54,196 bases of DNA from JADGQN01 sp035315185 (GTDB lineage: Bacteria; Desulfobacterota; Syntrophorhabdia; Syntrophorhabdales; WCHB1-27), in NCBI GenBank assembly GCA_035315185.1, contig DATFYE010000103.1:1-54196 (forward strand), written 5' to 3'. The notes beneath the pieces were generated by a model. The model saw only the letters and a list, made by a program, of their open reading frames with translations, did no database searches and had not been told where the DNA came from. The position numbers and the translations under genes were made by a program. This document shows positions 40,402 through 48,236 of the stretch, one piece after another; within the stretch, counting starts at the first letter, position 1; the number at the start of each line of letters is the position of its first letter.

Positions 40402-41622
40402 ATGGAATTCTTGACTGCAGTGACGCCCGGTGAAGCGCTCGGGATTATCAAATCGTTTCCCCTCCCGGCAAGGAGGAGCGTGCGTGTCAGATTAGACGAA
40501 GCGCTGGGAAGAGTCGTGGCACAGGAAGTGGTCGCCTCTGAAGATATACCTTCCTTTGCGCGCTCTCTTGTAGATGGGTTCGCCGTCAGGGTCAAGGATG
40601 TTTACGGAGCCAAAGAAACTACCCCTGCCCTTCTTGTTGCCAGGGGAGAAGTCAAGGTTGGAGAGGAGACGACCTTGAGCATTGGCCCCGGAGAGACAGT
40701 CTATGTGGCAACCGGCGCCATGCTCCCGCAAGGTACTGATGGCGTTATCATGCAGGAACAGACGCGGCAGACAACCCACGACATCGAGGTAACAAAGGGG
40801 GTCCATCAGGGCGAAAATATCTGCTTCCAGGGAGAGGACATCAGGAAAGGCAGCACGGTTCTGACACCAGGAAAGCGGCTCTCGGCCTTCGACATCGGGG
40901 TGCTTGCGGCTCTCGGAATCGACGAAGTTGTTGTCTACGCTCTCCCGGAGGTGGCGCTCATTTCTTCGGGAGACGAGATCGTTCCCGTTGACGTACTTCC
41001 TCCGCCGGGAAAGGTGCGCGATATCAATCGACATACCATATCCAACCTCCTGAATCCGGCAGGCTGTTCTGTCTGTTTCATCGGCATTGCCAGGGACACG
41101 CTCGACGACGTAAGCGCCAAACTTCAAGAGGCCAAGGGGCTTGACCTGATAATCCTTTCGGGCGGAAGCTCCAAGGGTCAAAGCGACTTTGTCACAGCGG
41201 CAGTGGAAAGGCTCGGAGGAAAAATACTCTTCCATGGTATCAACGTGAGACCGGGCAAACCTACAATTTTTGGCTCGCTATGGGGTAAGCCGGTCTTCGG
41301 GCTCCCGGGTCATCCCGTTTCCTGTTCTCTTATTCTGCTCCGCTTTGTACTCCCGATAGTGAACGCTTTGCGGGGAGAAGCAGAGACAAGGGAACGGGTA
41401 GTAAGGGGAAGGCTTGGAACCAACGTGCCTTCTTCTTACGGCATCGAAGAGTATGTTCGGGTGAGGCTTACATCTGCTGAGGAAGGCTCCATGGTGGCGC
41501 CGCTTTACGCGAAATCGTCCGTGATATCGATGCTCGCCAAGGCGGATGGTTACATTACTGTGCCCGAAGGCCGGGAAGGCCTTGAGCCGGGGGAAGAGGT
41601 GGAGGTCCACACCTTTGTCTAA
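40402..41622 (+). CDS. moeA: Molybdopterin molybdenumtransferase MoeA
   Basis: 406 residues in the MoeA domain order: N-terminal linker, IPSFARSLVDGFAVRVKDV (about 50-68), TGAMLPQGTDGVIMQEQ (about 110-126), then the MogA-like domain with LISSGDEIV, GKVRDINRHTIS, and the C-terminal beta domain GRLGTNVPSSYGIEEYVRVRL. It inserts molybdate (or tungstate) into adenylylated molybdopterin. The key acidic residue in ILSGGSSKGQSDF replaces the usual GGVSxGxxD with Ser. First gene of the operon; it overlaps the next by eight bases. Confidence 0.93.
   Translation: MEFLTAVTPGEALGIIKSFPLPARRSVRVRLDEALGRVVAQEVVASEDIPSFARSLVDGFAVRVKDVYGAKETTPALLVARGEVKVGEETTLSIGPGETVYVATGAMLPQGTDGVIMQEQTRQTTHDIEVTKGVHQGENICFQGEDIRKGSTVLTPGKRLSAFDIGVLAALGIDEVVVYALPEVALISSGDEIVPVDVLPPPGKVRDINRHTISNLLNPAGCSVCFIGIARDTLDDVSAKLQEAKGLDLIILSGGSSKGQSDFVTAAVERLGGKILFHGINVRPGKPTIFGSLWGKPVFGLPGHPVSCSLILLRFVLPIVNALRGEAETRERVVRGRLGTNVPSSYGIEEYVRVRLTSAEEGSMVAPLYAKSSVISMLAKADGYITVPEGREGLEPGEEVEVHTFV
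41601..41606 (+). promoter_or_regulatory. Ribosome-binding site deciding a TTG start
   Basis: GGAGGT inside the end of moeA lies eight bases before TTG at 41615; no ATG or GTG is in frame near the first conserved residues of the downstream MoeA fusion. Confidence 0.6.
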
Positions 41623-43525
41623 ACGTTATCTAAATACCGTCCGCAAAGAAGATGCCCTGTTAAAGGTGCTTGACGCGATCACCCCCCTGACCGCCGAAGA
41701 AGAGATTCCTGCAGTGGCTGCGATCGGGCGGATTACGTCGCGGCAGGTCCTGGCCCGAGTTTCAAATCCTCCCTTCACGTGCTCGGCCATGGACGGCTAC
41801 GCAGTCGATTTCGAAAAGACACTCTCCGCAGACCTCTACAAGCCAGTTGCTTTGACGAAGGACCGGGATGTTATCCGGGTCAATACGGGAGATCCCGTTC
41901 CTTCGACCGCCAACGCAGTGATCATGATTGAGGATGTTGAAGATAAGGGCCAAACCATCTTGATCCGAAAACCGGCCTCTCTGTGGCAGCACGTGCGCAT
42001 GATCGGAGAGGATATTATCGAGGGGGATGCTCTTTTCCCCACCGGATACCGGATCAGGGTCATGGATGTGGGGCTCCTCATCGGCGCCGGCATGCGGGAG
42101 GTATACGTTAGAAAAAAACCGAAGCTCCTTATCGTCCCCACAGGCCACGAATTGGTCGATATCGTGACAGAACCGATCGAATCCCTGAAAAGGGGCCAGC
42201 TCATCGATTTCAACTCATACACGTTGAAAGCACTGGCCGAAGAGCTTGGTTTTGAGGCATCTAAGACAGCAATAGCTAAAAATAAAGATAACTTACGTGC
42301 CATTCTTGATAGATCATGTCAGGAGTATGATGTAATTCTTATAAATGCTGGGTCAAGTGCTGGCACTGAAGACTTCACGGAGGGCGTGATCAGCGACTTG
42401 GGTACGGTTCTGTTCCACGGCGTAGCCATGATGCCGGGCAAACCCACACTCTTCGGCCTGGTAAAAGGTAAGCCGGTCTTCGGGATACCGGGCTACCCTG
42501 TGTCGACGGTCATCGCCTTCAAGACATTCGTCGAACCCGCCTACGAGAAATTGACCTGCGTCGCTGTCCCGAAGAGGAGTATCGCCTGCGTGACGCCCTA
42601 TAAGCTCCCCTCGGCGATAGGAGTGGAGGAAGTCGTCCGCGTGAGCTTGATCGAGAAGCACGGACTCTTTTACGCTTACCCGCTTGCGCGCGGTGCAAGC
42701 CTTTTCACGTCCATGGCACAGGCAGACGCGCTTATCAGGATCCCTCAAAACGTGGAGGGCTATCTTGAAGGAGAACAGGTAATATGCGAACTACTGAGAG
42801 AAAAAAGGGAGTTGCAGGGAAGACTCCACATCCTCGGCAGCCATGACTTCTCTCTCGATGTCATGCGCGACATTATTAAGAAAAGTAACCCCGAGATGGA
42901 CCTCCTGTCGACGCACATCGGCTCGTTGAGCGGTATCATAGCGCTGCAGAAGGGCGTAGTCGACCTCTGCACAACACATATTCTCGACGAGAAAGAAAAG
43001 GTCTATAATATACCGGTGGTGAAAAAATATTTGGGCACGAGGCCTGCCCTTCTTATCAACGTGGCAAAACGCATCCAGGGCCTCGTGGTAACAAAAGGAA
43101 ACCCGAAAGGTGTTAAGGGCGTTTCCGACCTGGCCCGCAGTGATATCCGCTTTATCAACAGGCAGGCGGGCTCCGGTACGAGGATACTCCTTGATACAAT
43201 GCTTGCTGAACAGGGTATCAGCAGAGACTCAGTGCGCGGGTATGACCGCGAGGAGTTTACCCATGCTGCGGTGGGTGTACTCGTCAAGAATGGCATAGCT
43301 GACGTGGGATTGGCTATCCATCCCATAGCTCGCTTATTCGGTCTTGATTTCATACCCCTGATTGAGGAGGAGTATGATCTTCTCGTGACCAGAGAGTTTT
43401 CTGAGGATAAAAGATTTTCAGTGCTTATGGATGCTATAAAATCGGCAGAGTTTGCCCGCAGGCTCCAGGAGCTCGGCGGCTACAAAACAGACCAGACAGG
43501 GAAAACGAAATATGTTAACGGATAG
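41615..43525 (+). CDS. MoeA fused to a periplasmic-binding-like (LysR substrate-type) domain
   Basis: 636 residues from TTG at 41615. Residues 1-400 are a second MoeA: NPPFTCSAMDGYAVDF, RVNTGDPVPSTANAVIMIED, LIVPTGHELVD, INAGSSAGTEDF, IGVEEVVRVSLIEKHG. From about 410 to the end comes a type-2 periplasmic-binding fold without signal peptide: LHILGSHDFSLDVMRDIIKK, ARSDIRFINRQAGSGTRILLDTMLAEQGI, ADVGLAIHPIARLFGLDFIPLIEEEYDLLV. In related PBP-like domains of cytoplasmic proteins the fold senses a small ligand, here conceivably an oxyanion or a cofactor intermediate. Two MoeA paralogues side by side may serve Mo versus W or different enzymes; that is inference. Confidence 0.9.
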   Translation: MSKRYLNTVRKEDALLKVLDAITPLTAEEEIPAVAAIGRITSRQVLARVSNPPFTCSAMDGYAVDFEKTLSADLYKPVALTKDRDVIRVNTGDPVPSTANAVIMIEDVEDKGQTILIRKPASLWQHVRMIGEDIIEGDALFPTGYRIRVMDVGLLIGAGMREVYVRKKPKLLIVPTGHELVDIVTEPIESLKRGQLIDFNSYTLKALAEELGFEASKTAIAKNKDNLRAILDRSCQEYDVILINAGSSAGTEDFTEGVISDLGTVLFHGVAMMPGKPTLFGLVKGKPVFGIPGYPVSTVIAFKTFVEPAYEKLTCVAVPKRSIACVTPYKLPSAIGVEEVVRVSLIEKHGLFYAYPLARGASLFTSMAQADALIRIPQNVEGYLEGEQVICELLREKRELQGRLHILGSHDFSLDVMRDIIKKSNPEMDLLSTHIGSLSGIIALQKGVVDLCTTHILDEKEKVYNIPVVKKYLGTRPALLINVAKRIQGLVVTKGNPKGVKGVSDLARSDIRFINRQAGSGTRILLDTMLAEQGISRDSVRGYDREEFTHAAVGVLVKNGIADVGLAIHPIARLFGLDFIPLIEEEYDLLVTREFSEDKRFSVLMDAIKSAEFARRLQELGGYKTDQTGKTKYVNG

Positions 43526-44486
43526 GTTCAATCGCGTCATCAACTACCTGAGGATATCGATCACCGACAGGTGCGATCTGCACTGCAAGTACTGCGTTGA
43601 AAAAGATTTCCCCTTCATCCCGCACGATGAGATACTCAGGTATGAAGAAATCATCAGGTTTGTAAGGATAATGGCCAGCCTCGGAGTGACAAAGGTCCGT
43701 CTCACCGGGGGTGAACCCCTGCGCAGAAAGGATCTTCCCTTTCTCCTCCGTGAGATCGCAACCATCAGCGGCATTAACGACATCAGCCTGACCACGAACG
43801 GCGTGAGCCTGGGCGACAAAGTCCTGGAGTTGAAAGCAGCAGGCCTGCGCAGGGTAAACATAAGCCTGGACACGTTAAAACGGGACAAATTCAGTTTCAT
43901 CACCGGCGTGGACGCGTATGATAAGGTGCTTGACAGCATACAAAAAGCCAAGGCAGCAGGCTTATGTCCGGTCAAAATAAACACGGTGATCATCAAAGAC
44001 TTCAACGACGACGAAGTCCTGGATTTTGTGCAGTTCGCGAAGCATGAGAACGTAGAAGTGAGATTCATCGAATTTATGCCCTTCGGTGATACAGGCCTCT
44101 GGGACAGCAGTAAAGTCGTCACGTCTGCAGAACTGGAAGCCTTCATAAAAAAGACACATGACCTGGTGCCGTCCGTGAACTCTCACAAAGGACCTGCCCG
44201 CATGTTCAAGATACCCGGGCAGCACGGGAAAATCGGCTTCATCAGCCCCATGTCGTCTCACATATGCAGCGACTGCAACAGGCTGCGGCTCACGTCTGAC
44301 GGAAAGATAAAGCCGTGTCTCTTCTCGGATGCCGAGTATGATGTGAAGGGCTTGCTCAGAGGCAATAAGAGTGACGAAGAGATAGCTGAAGCGGTTGTAG
44401 AAATTGTCAAAGCAAAGCCCGAGAAGAAGTTTGAATCGGGTGTAATAAGGAAATGCCAGCGCAGCATGAGGGGCACCGGGGGATGA
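43512..44486 (+). CDS. moaA: GTP 3',8-cyclase MoaA
   Basis: 324 residues from ATG at 43512. Radical-SAM cysteines C21, C25 and C28 (TDRCDLHCKYC) bind the first [4Fe-4S]; the C-terminal cluster that holds GTP has CSDCNRLRLTSDGKIKPCL. KVRLTGGEPLRRKDL is the SAM-contacting strand. The usual C-terminal GG is present as RGTGG. The reaction makes 3',8-cyclo-GTP, first step of molybdopterin synthesis. It overlaps the MoeA fusion by 14 bases. Confidence 0.96.
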   Translation: MLTDRFNRVINYLRISITDRCDLHCKYCVEKDFPFIPHDEILRYEEIIRFVRIMASLGVTKVRLTGGEPLRRKDLPFLLREIATISGINDISLTTNGVSLGDKVLELKAAGLRRVNISLDTLKRDKFSFITGVDAYDKVLDSIQKAKAAGLCPVKINTVIIKDFNDDEVLDFVQFAKHENVEVRFIEFMPFGDTGLWDSSKVVTSAELEAFIKKTHDLVPSVNSHKGPARMFKIPGQHGKIGFISPMSSHICSDCNRLRLTSDGKIKPCLFSDAEYDVKGLLRGNKSDEEIAEAVVEIVKAKPEKKFESGVIRKCQRSMRGTGG

Positions 44487-44490
44487 AAAG

Positions 44491-44525
44491 CCAGTGATCG
44501 GTGACCAGTAGCCAGTGATCAGTGA
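44491..44525. repeat. Simple-unit direct repeat (type D) between moaA and moaC
   Basis: CCAGTGATCGGTGACCAGT then AGCCAGTGATCAGTGA: about five copies of an 7-8 base unit CAGTGATC/GGTGACC. Same style as the other intergenic repeats but without an inverted partner. Confidence 0.6.
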
Positions 44526-44544
44526 GAAAAGAACTGGGGCTCGG

Positions 44545-45039
44545 ATGAAATTATCGCATGTAGATAAGGAAGGCAAGGCTAAGATGGTGGATGTCGGGCA
44601 TAAGCCGGACACGGATAGGCAGGCTATAGCCCGCGGCCACGTGAAGATGTCTCGCGAGGCCTACGATACGGTACGCAAGGGGCACGGTCCAAAGGGTGAT
44701 GTCTTTGCCGTGGCCAAGATTGCGGGTATCATGGGCGCAAAGAAAACTGCCGAACTGGTGCCGCTCTGCCACCCGCTGCCCATCAATTTCGTGGATGTAG
44801 TTTACGAGTTTGCAGACAGCAAGCAGACCATCGGTATCACATCAACTGTAAAAACAAAGGGTCCCACCGGCGTCGAGATGGAGGCTATCACAGCGGTCAT
44901 GATAACGGCTCTCACCATCTACGACATGTGCAAAGCGATCGACAAGGCTATAGAGCTTGGCCCTTTTTACCTGATGGAGAAAACCGGGGGAAAGAGCGGA
45001 AGGTATAAGCGGCCAAAAAAAGGCCGCGTTACAGGATAA
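44545..45039 (+). CDS. moaC: Cyclic pyranopterin monophosphate synthase MoaC
   Basis: 164 residues from ATG at 44545 (MKLSHVDKEGKAKMVDVGHK). Active-site features: KGDVFAVAKIAGIMGAKKTAELVPLCHPLPI (His in LCHPLP) and TGVEMEAITAVMITALTIYDMCKAIDK. It converts cyclo-GTP into cPMP. Ten extra upstream codons are in repeat sequence and are not counted. Confidence 0.96.
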   Translation: MKLSHVDKEGKAKMVDVGHKPDTDRQAIARGHVKMSREAYDTVRKGHGPKGDVFAVAKIAGIMGAKKTAELVPLCHPLPINFVDVVYEFADSKQTIGITSTVKTKGPTGVEMEAITAVMITALTIYDMCKAIDKAIELGPFYLMEKTGGKSGRYKRPKKGRVTG

Positions 45040-45044
45040 AGAAT

Positions 45045-45160
45045 TGTTACAGGTTACAACCAAAAACAGTTAAGAGCAGAAGCTTGTTACACGCATGAGT
45101 CTCGTGCGTAACTTGTAACAGTTCTTGTTTGTAACTTGTAACGGTCTTTGTTCTTAACCG
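45045..45160. repeat. Simple-unit inverted repeat (type E) between moaC and MOSC gene
   Basis: Left arm 45045-45100 (GTTACAGGTTACAA ... CTTGTTACACGCATGAG) folds on right arm 45101-45160 (CTCGTGCGTAACTTGTAACAG ...), separated by almost no loop. The unit is TTGTAAC. It lies within the operon, so it would be a large mRNA hairpin. Confidence 0.7.
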
Positions 45161-45175
45161 ACGCAAGGAGACACG

Positions 45176-45613
45176 ATGAAGGGAAAAATTATCTCCGTCA
45201 ACATCAGCGCTGACAAAGGCGAAAAGAAGCACAACATCGATACGTGCATGCTCCAAGAGGGCCATGGCTTGACAGATGATGCCCATGCGGGCCCATGGCA
45301 CCGACAGGTAAGCCTCCTCGCAGCAGAGAGTATTAAGAAAATTAAGGACAAAGGTCTCGACGTGCACGCAGGTGATTTTGCCGAAAATCTCACCACCGAG
45401 GGTATTGACCTGCCTAGCCTGCCTATCGGCACTGAACTGAAAGTGGGAGATGGAATTATTATGAAAGTGACCCAGATCGGCAAGGAGTGTCACGCGCGGT
45501 GCAACATCTTCTATCAGGTGGGAGACTGCGTCATGCCACGGGAAGGCATATTCGCAGAAGTTCTTACCGGCGGAGAGATCAAGGTTGGAGACGAGATAGA
45601 GGTTGTGACGTGA
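45176..45613 (+). CDS. MOSC-domain protein
   Basis: 145 residues. GKIISVNISADKGEKKHNIDTCMLQEGHGLTDDAHAGPWHRQVSLLAAESI (2-52) and a central cysteine in GKECHARCNIFYQVGDCVMPREGIFAEVLTGGEIKVGD fit the small MOSC family (named after MoCo sulfurase C-terminus). Standalone MOSC proteins trim or sulfurate cofactor-bound sulfur; the Cys of KECHARC is the probable sulfur carrier. Adjacent to mogA, with stop and start overlapping. Confidence 0.88.
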   Translation: MKGKIISVNISADKGEKKHNIDTCMLQEGHGLTDDAHAGPWHRQVSLLAAESIKKIKDKGLDVHAGDFAENLTTEGIDLPSLPIGTELKVGDGIIMKVTQIGKECHARCNIFYQVGDCVMPREGIFAEVLTGGEIKVGDEIEVVT

Positions 45614-46098
45614 GGTACAGAGCTGCAATCATCACGATCAGCGACAAGGGATCATGCGGTGAACGGGTCGATACGAGCGGACCCGCCCTGCGGGATATGC
45701 TGAATGATGAATTCGATGTGAGTGAGATCGTTATCATCCCTGATGAAGTGGATATTATCGCCGACACGATCAAACGACATGTCGATGATTTTGGGGTGGA
45801 CCTCATTGTAACCAACGGTGGCACGGGTCTCAGTAAGAGGGACGTGACCCCCGAAGCGACACGGATGGTCATAGAGAAAGACTTGCCCGGCTTTGCTGAA
45901 GTGATGCGGGCGGAGAGCTACAAAATCACGCCGACTGCAGTCATATCGAGGGCAGTCTGCGGGATCAGAAAAGAAAGCATCATCATAAACCTGCCGGGAA
46001 GTCCAAAGGCAGCAACAGAATGCCTGGGCTTCATCAAAGCCGCGCTACCGCATGCATTGGAGAAACTCAAGGGTAGCACAGCCGACTGCGCCCGCTAG
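45610..46098 (+). CDS. mogA: Molybdopterin adenylyltransferase MogA/MoaB
   Basis: 162 residues from GTG at 45610, overlapping the MOSC stop (GTGA). RAAIITISDKGSCGERVDTSGPAL (4-27), DLIVTNGGTGLSKRDVTPEAT (about 64-84) and IINLPGSPKAATECLGFI carry the molybdopterin-binding GGTG and the conserved Asp. It adenylylates molybdopterin for MoeA. Last gene of the operon. Confidence 0.94.
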   Translation: MRYRAAIITISDKGSCGERVDTSGPALRDMLNDEFDVSEIVIIPDEVDIIADTIKRHVDDFGVDLIVTNGGTGLSKRDVTPEATRMVIEKDLPGFAEVMRAESYKITPTAVISRAVCGIRKESIIINLPGSPKAATECLGFIKAALPHALEKLKGSTADCAR

Positions 46099-46173
46099 TC
46101 TCCTAGACCAAGTCGTCTTTTGCGCCTACCTTCGTTGCGGCGACCCGGGAAGAGAGTGCCTGAGCGTCCGGGT

Positions 46174-46196
46174 ACCCGTGAAGCTCTTTCACGGGT
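46174..46196 (+). terminator. Hairpin at the end of the molybdenum operon
   Basis: Perfect nine-base arms ACCCGTGAA/TTCACGGGT (46174-46182, 46188-46196) with loop GCTCT. Only a short TGGTCAAGC follows, so it may need Rho or act as a 3' stabiliser. Confidence 0.5.
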
Positions 46197-46263
46197 GGTC
46201 AAGCTTTCTGTTTGGTGCCCAGGGCATCCCTCCCGTTATCTGCACAAAACCGCTTGATGGCGG

Positions 46264-46611
46264 TCAGTTCCACGGTACATCGAGATCAGGAGAGAAGACA
46301 CCGAGGGGTCGGTTAAAGGTAAAGGAGAAGGGTCCCGCCACCAGTTTCTGAGCGACCGCGCCCACGGTGCCCGTCGGAATCGAAAAAGGAAGAGCAGCCA
46401 CGGTTCCCACAACGCCAAGCGCCGTGAAGACAATGCCGAGCGGGCGGACAATTAGCAAGTCCCCGAATATCGCACCTGCCGGAGGTGACGCCTGTTGCTG
46501 CGCACTATCATCATACTGGGGCGGGGGCTCGGAACTGTTCTGGCCATAAGCACTCACGCCAAGCCCTACCACAAGGAACAAGGACAACCAGCATACGATT
46601 ACCTTTTTCAT
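46264..46611 (-). CDS. Small secreted/membrane protein of unknown function
   Basis: 115 residues from ATG at 46611. Signal peptide MKKVIVCWLSLFLVVGLGVSAYGQ, a short polar stretch with QQQ, then GDLLIVRPLGIVFTALGVVGTVAALPFSIPTGTVGAVAQKLVAGPFSFTFNRPLG. A hydrophobic hairpin is flanked by two RPLG motifs, an arrangement seen in uncharacterised proteobacterial proteins. Ends pointing toward the molybdenum operon (convergent). Confidence 0.75.
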   Translation of the reverse strand: MKKVIVCWLSLFLVVGLGVSAYGQNSSEPPPQYDDSAQQQASPPAGAIFGDLLIVRPLGIVFTALGVVGTVAALPFSIPTGTVGAVAQKLVAGPFSFTFNRPLGVFSPDLDVPWN

Positions 46612-46638
46612 GCCTTCCTCCTTTCCAACAACATCCAA

Positions 46639-47100
46639 TTTCCTATACTCCCCATTGAGAATTCATACTGCATAAAACCTTATGGAAAGTGAGCAACGTT
46701 TCAGCTCTCTTCTATTGTAGCAGGACTAGCTACACTGTCAAGCAGCCTTTTGGTTACTTTTTGTCAGTCTATAAGGTTAGGAGGTTCGGGCATGGCATTA
46801 GGGTGATGGAAGAAAGCAACATGGTTAGCCACGCCAAAGGAAAGCTGTCCAAAGTACGAGTACGTGGTGACCTGAGCTTTCCAGTCTGGTAACAGAGACT
46901 GTCAGCGTTGACTGACACCACACGGTATCGGTATCACCTCAATCACACCGCTCGCGTTCTTTTCCACCTGTGAAATGCACTACTATTCTGGGTGAGGACA
47001 GTGTAGCGATTTAGGGAAGGGGTCACACCGTTAGTTCACCTATCTACAAGTCCTTACCTTCCAATAACTCCTGGGAGTGGCGATTGCTCAGAGAAATGGT
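46639..47100. other. Gap with no convincing gene
   Basis: About 460 bp. A 67-codon open frame on the plus strand (46689-46892) has no ribosome site and no recognisable family. The words GTCAGCGTTGACTGACACC (46902-46920) form a small inverted repeat. Otherwise I see nothing. Confidence 0.4.
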
Positions 47101-47138
47101 CAAATAAAAAAGGACAGAGCCATTGCTGACCCTGCCCC
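47101..47138 (-). terminator. Rho-independent terminator of the MipA gene
   Basis: Minus strand GGCAGGGTC-AGCAAT-GGCTCTGTCC forms a bulged stem followed by TTTTTTATTT, about 55 bp past the stop codon. Confidence 0.65.
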
Positions 47139-47192
47139 CGACGTTGATGTCATGGAGTTTATTTCTTCAATCGTCTCCTTTGAATAGACCTT

Positions 47193-48017
47193 CTACTTCC
47201 CCCAGCTATAGAGAACGCCTGCGCCGAATATGAACTGGTTTTTTTCACCTACGTTGGCAACTATGGGGCTGTCCTCCGCACCCCCCACCAAGCGCATGCA
47301 GCGGACACCCCCTGCGATGTGCCAGTTCTGGTTCACGTGATAGACGATTGCCGGCGTGAGGGAAACATCCCTGAACCCAGCGCTGGCATTATAGCGTGGG
47401 AGACGGGAGAGGATATGATCGACGGTGTCTACGCCGAAGTATTTTTCCGTGTACGCACTGTCACCATAGGTACCGCTGAGGGTCAACCCGACGTCCCATC
47501 GCTGGGCGATGGGCTGCCATCCCCTGACGAGTCCCGTGACGAGCCAGCCGTTATACACACCGCTCATGTCGGCGGTCCACGTCACCGTGGCGAGGAAGCG
47601 CCGCCGCGGGTTGTTCTGGTCGATGCACTCGAAGCCTACAAAAGCACCACCTTCAAGCGCGGCATCGATCTTCTGCATCCTGTTAACCTGGTCATTGTCC
47701 ACGTCATCCCGTCCAGGGCGATAATTGAGGACCGGTCCAAAGCGGAACGAAGAATCGTTGATGAGGTTGACGGAAAGCTCGGTGCCCCGCAACAGCAGGT
47801 ACTGGTAAGTCCCGGGCAGCGTGTACTTGAGGAATGGAGCGGCAATACCCTTGTACTCTTTGGAACCCAAATAATCGGGCGCGGCTCCCACGAGGATCCC
47901 GATAACGGTCGGAGCGTTGTCAACCTCGATTGCAGCCTGTTGGGCACGCACAGCACCAGGAGTCAGGGCCAATACCGCGATTACGAATAAAAGTGTAACT
48001 TTCACAACATGCCTCAT
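47193..48017 (-). CDS. MipA/OmpV-family outer membrane protein
   Basis: 274 residues from ATG at 48017, preceded by AGGAGGT. Signal peptide up to about AVRAQQA, then alternating strands of a beta barrel: GILVGAAPDYLGSKEYKGIAAPFLKYTLPGTYQYLLLRGTELSVNL, RFGPVLNYRPGRDD, and the C-terminal FIFGAGVLYSW with a final aromatic residue near the end. The P-D-Y-x-G-S and GP.L.YR.GR phrases are typical of MipA/OmpV. It indicates a Gram-negative envelope. The substrate is unknown. Confidence 0.88.
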   Translation of the reverse strand: MRHVVKVTLLFVIAVLALTPGAVRAQQAAIEVDNAPTVIGILVGAAPDYLGSKEYKGIAAPFLKYTLPGTYQYLLLRGTELSVNLINDSSFRFGPVLNYRPGRDDVDNDQVNRMQKIDAALEGGAFVGFECIDQNNPRRRFLATVTWTADMSGVYNGWLVTGLVRGWQPIAQRWDVGLTLSGTYGDSAYTEKYFGVDTVDHILSRLPRYNASAGFRDVSLTPAIVYHVNQNWHIAGGVRCMRLVGGAEDSPIVANVGEKNQFIFGAGVLYSWGK

Positions 48018-48110
48018 ACAGTACCTCCTCTGAATGGTTTTCATTTTGCTTTTGACACTTTCAGTCTGCTTTCTACTATAACACATAACCGATCCGCCGA
48101 ACCTCCGTCC

Positions 48111-48128
48111 ATAGGACTTTAGTCCTAT
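48111..48128. promoter_or_regulatory. Perfect palindrome upstream of the MipA gene
   Basis: ATAGGACT-TT-AGTCCTAT has eight-base perfect arms, about 95 bp before the MipA start and just upstream of a plausible TATAGT -10 box on the minus strand. A candidate operator for a dimeric regulator that is not in this window. Confidence 0.5.
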
Positions 48129-48236
48129 ACACCCGTTCTGAGAGGTCACGCGTACACATCAAACCATGAAGGGCGCGAAGTGTCAACCGTTTTCATACGT
48201 CAAGCAGGTTGGCGTCAGCACCTTTTCATGGCCATC

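Noticed and set aside
40402..46098. Molybdenum-cofactor riboswitch in the moeA leader
   Set aside because: The leader between the promoter and the ATG is only about 35 bases, too short for that RNA, and no conserved stems are visible.
46689..46892. 67-codon plus-strand open frame in the 46.6-47.1 kb gap
   Set aside because: No ribosome-binding site, no recognisable domain, and no neighbouring gene on that strand; kept only as part of the gap description.
48050..48082. TTGACA...TATAAC promoter on the plus strand near the MipA gene
   Set aside because: The spacer is about 19 bases and it would read away from every gene nearby.
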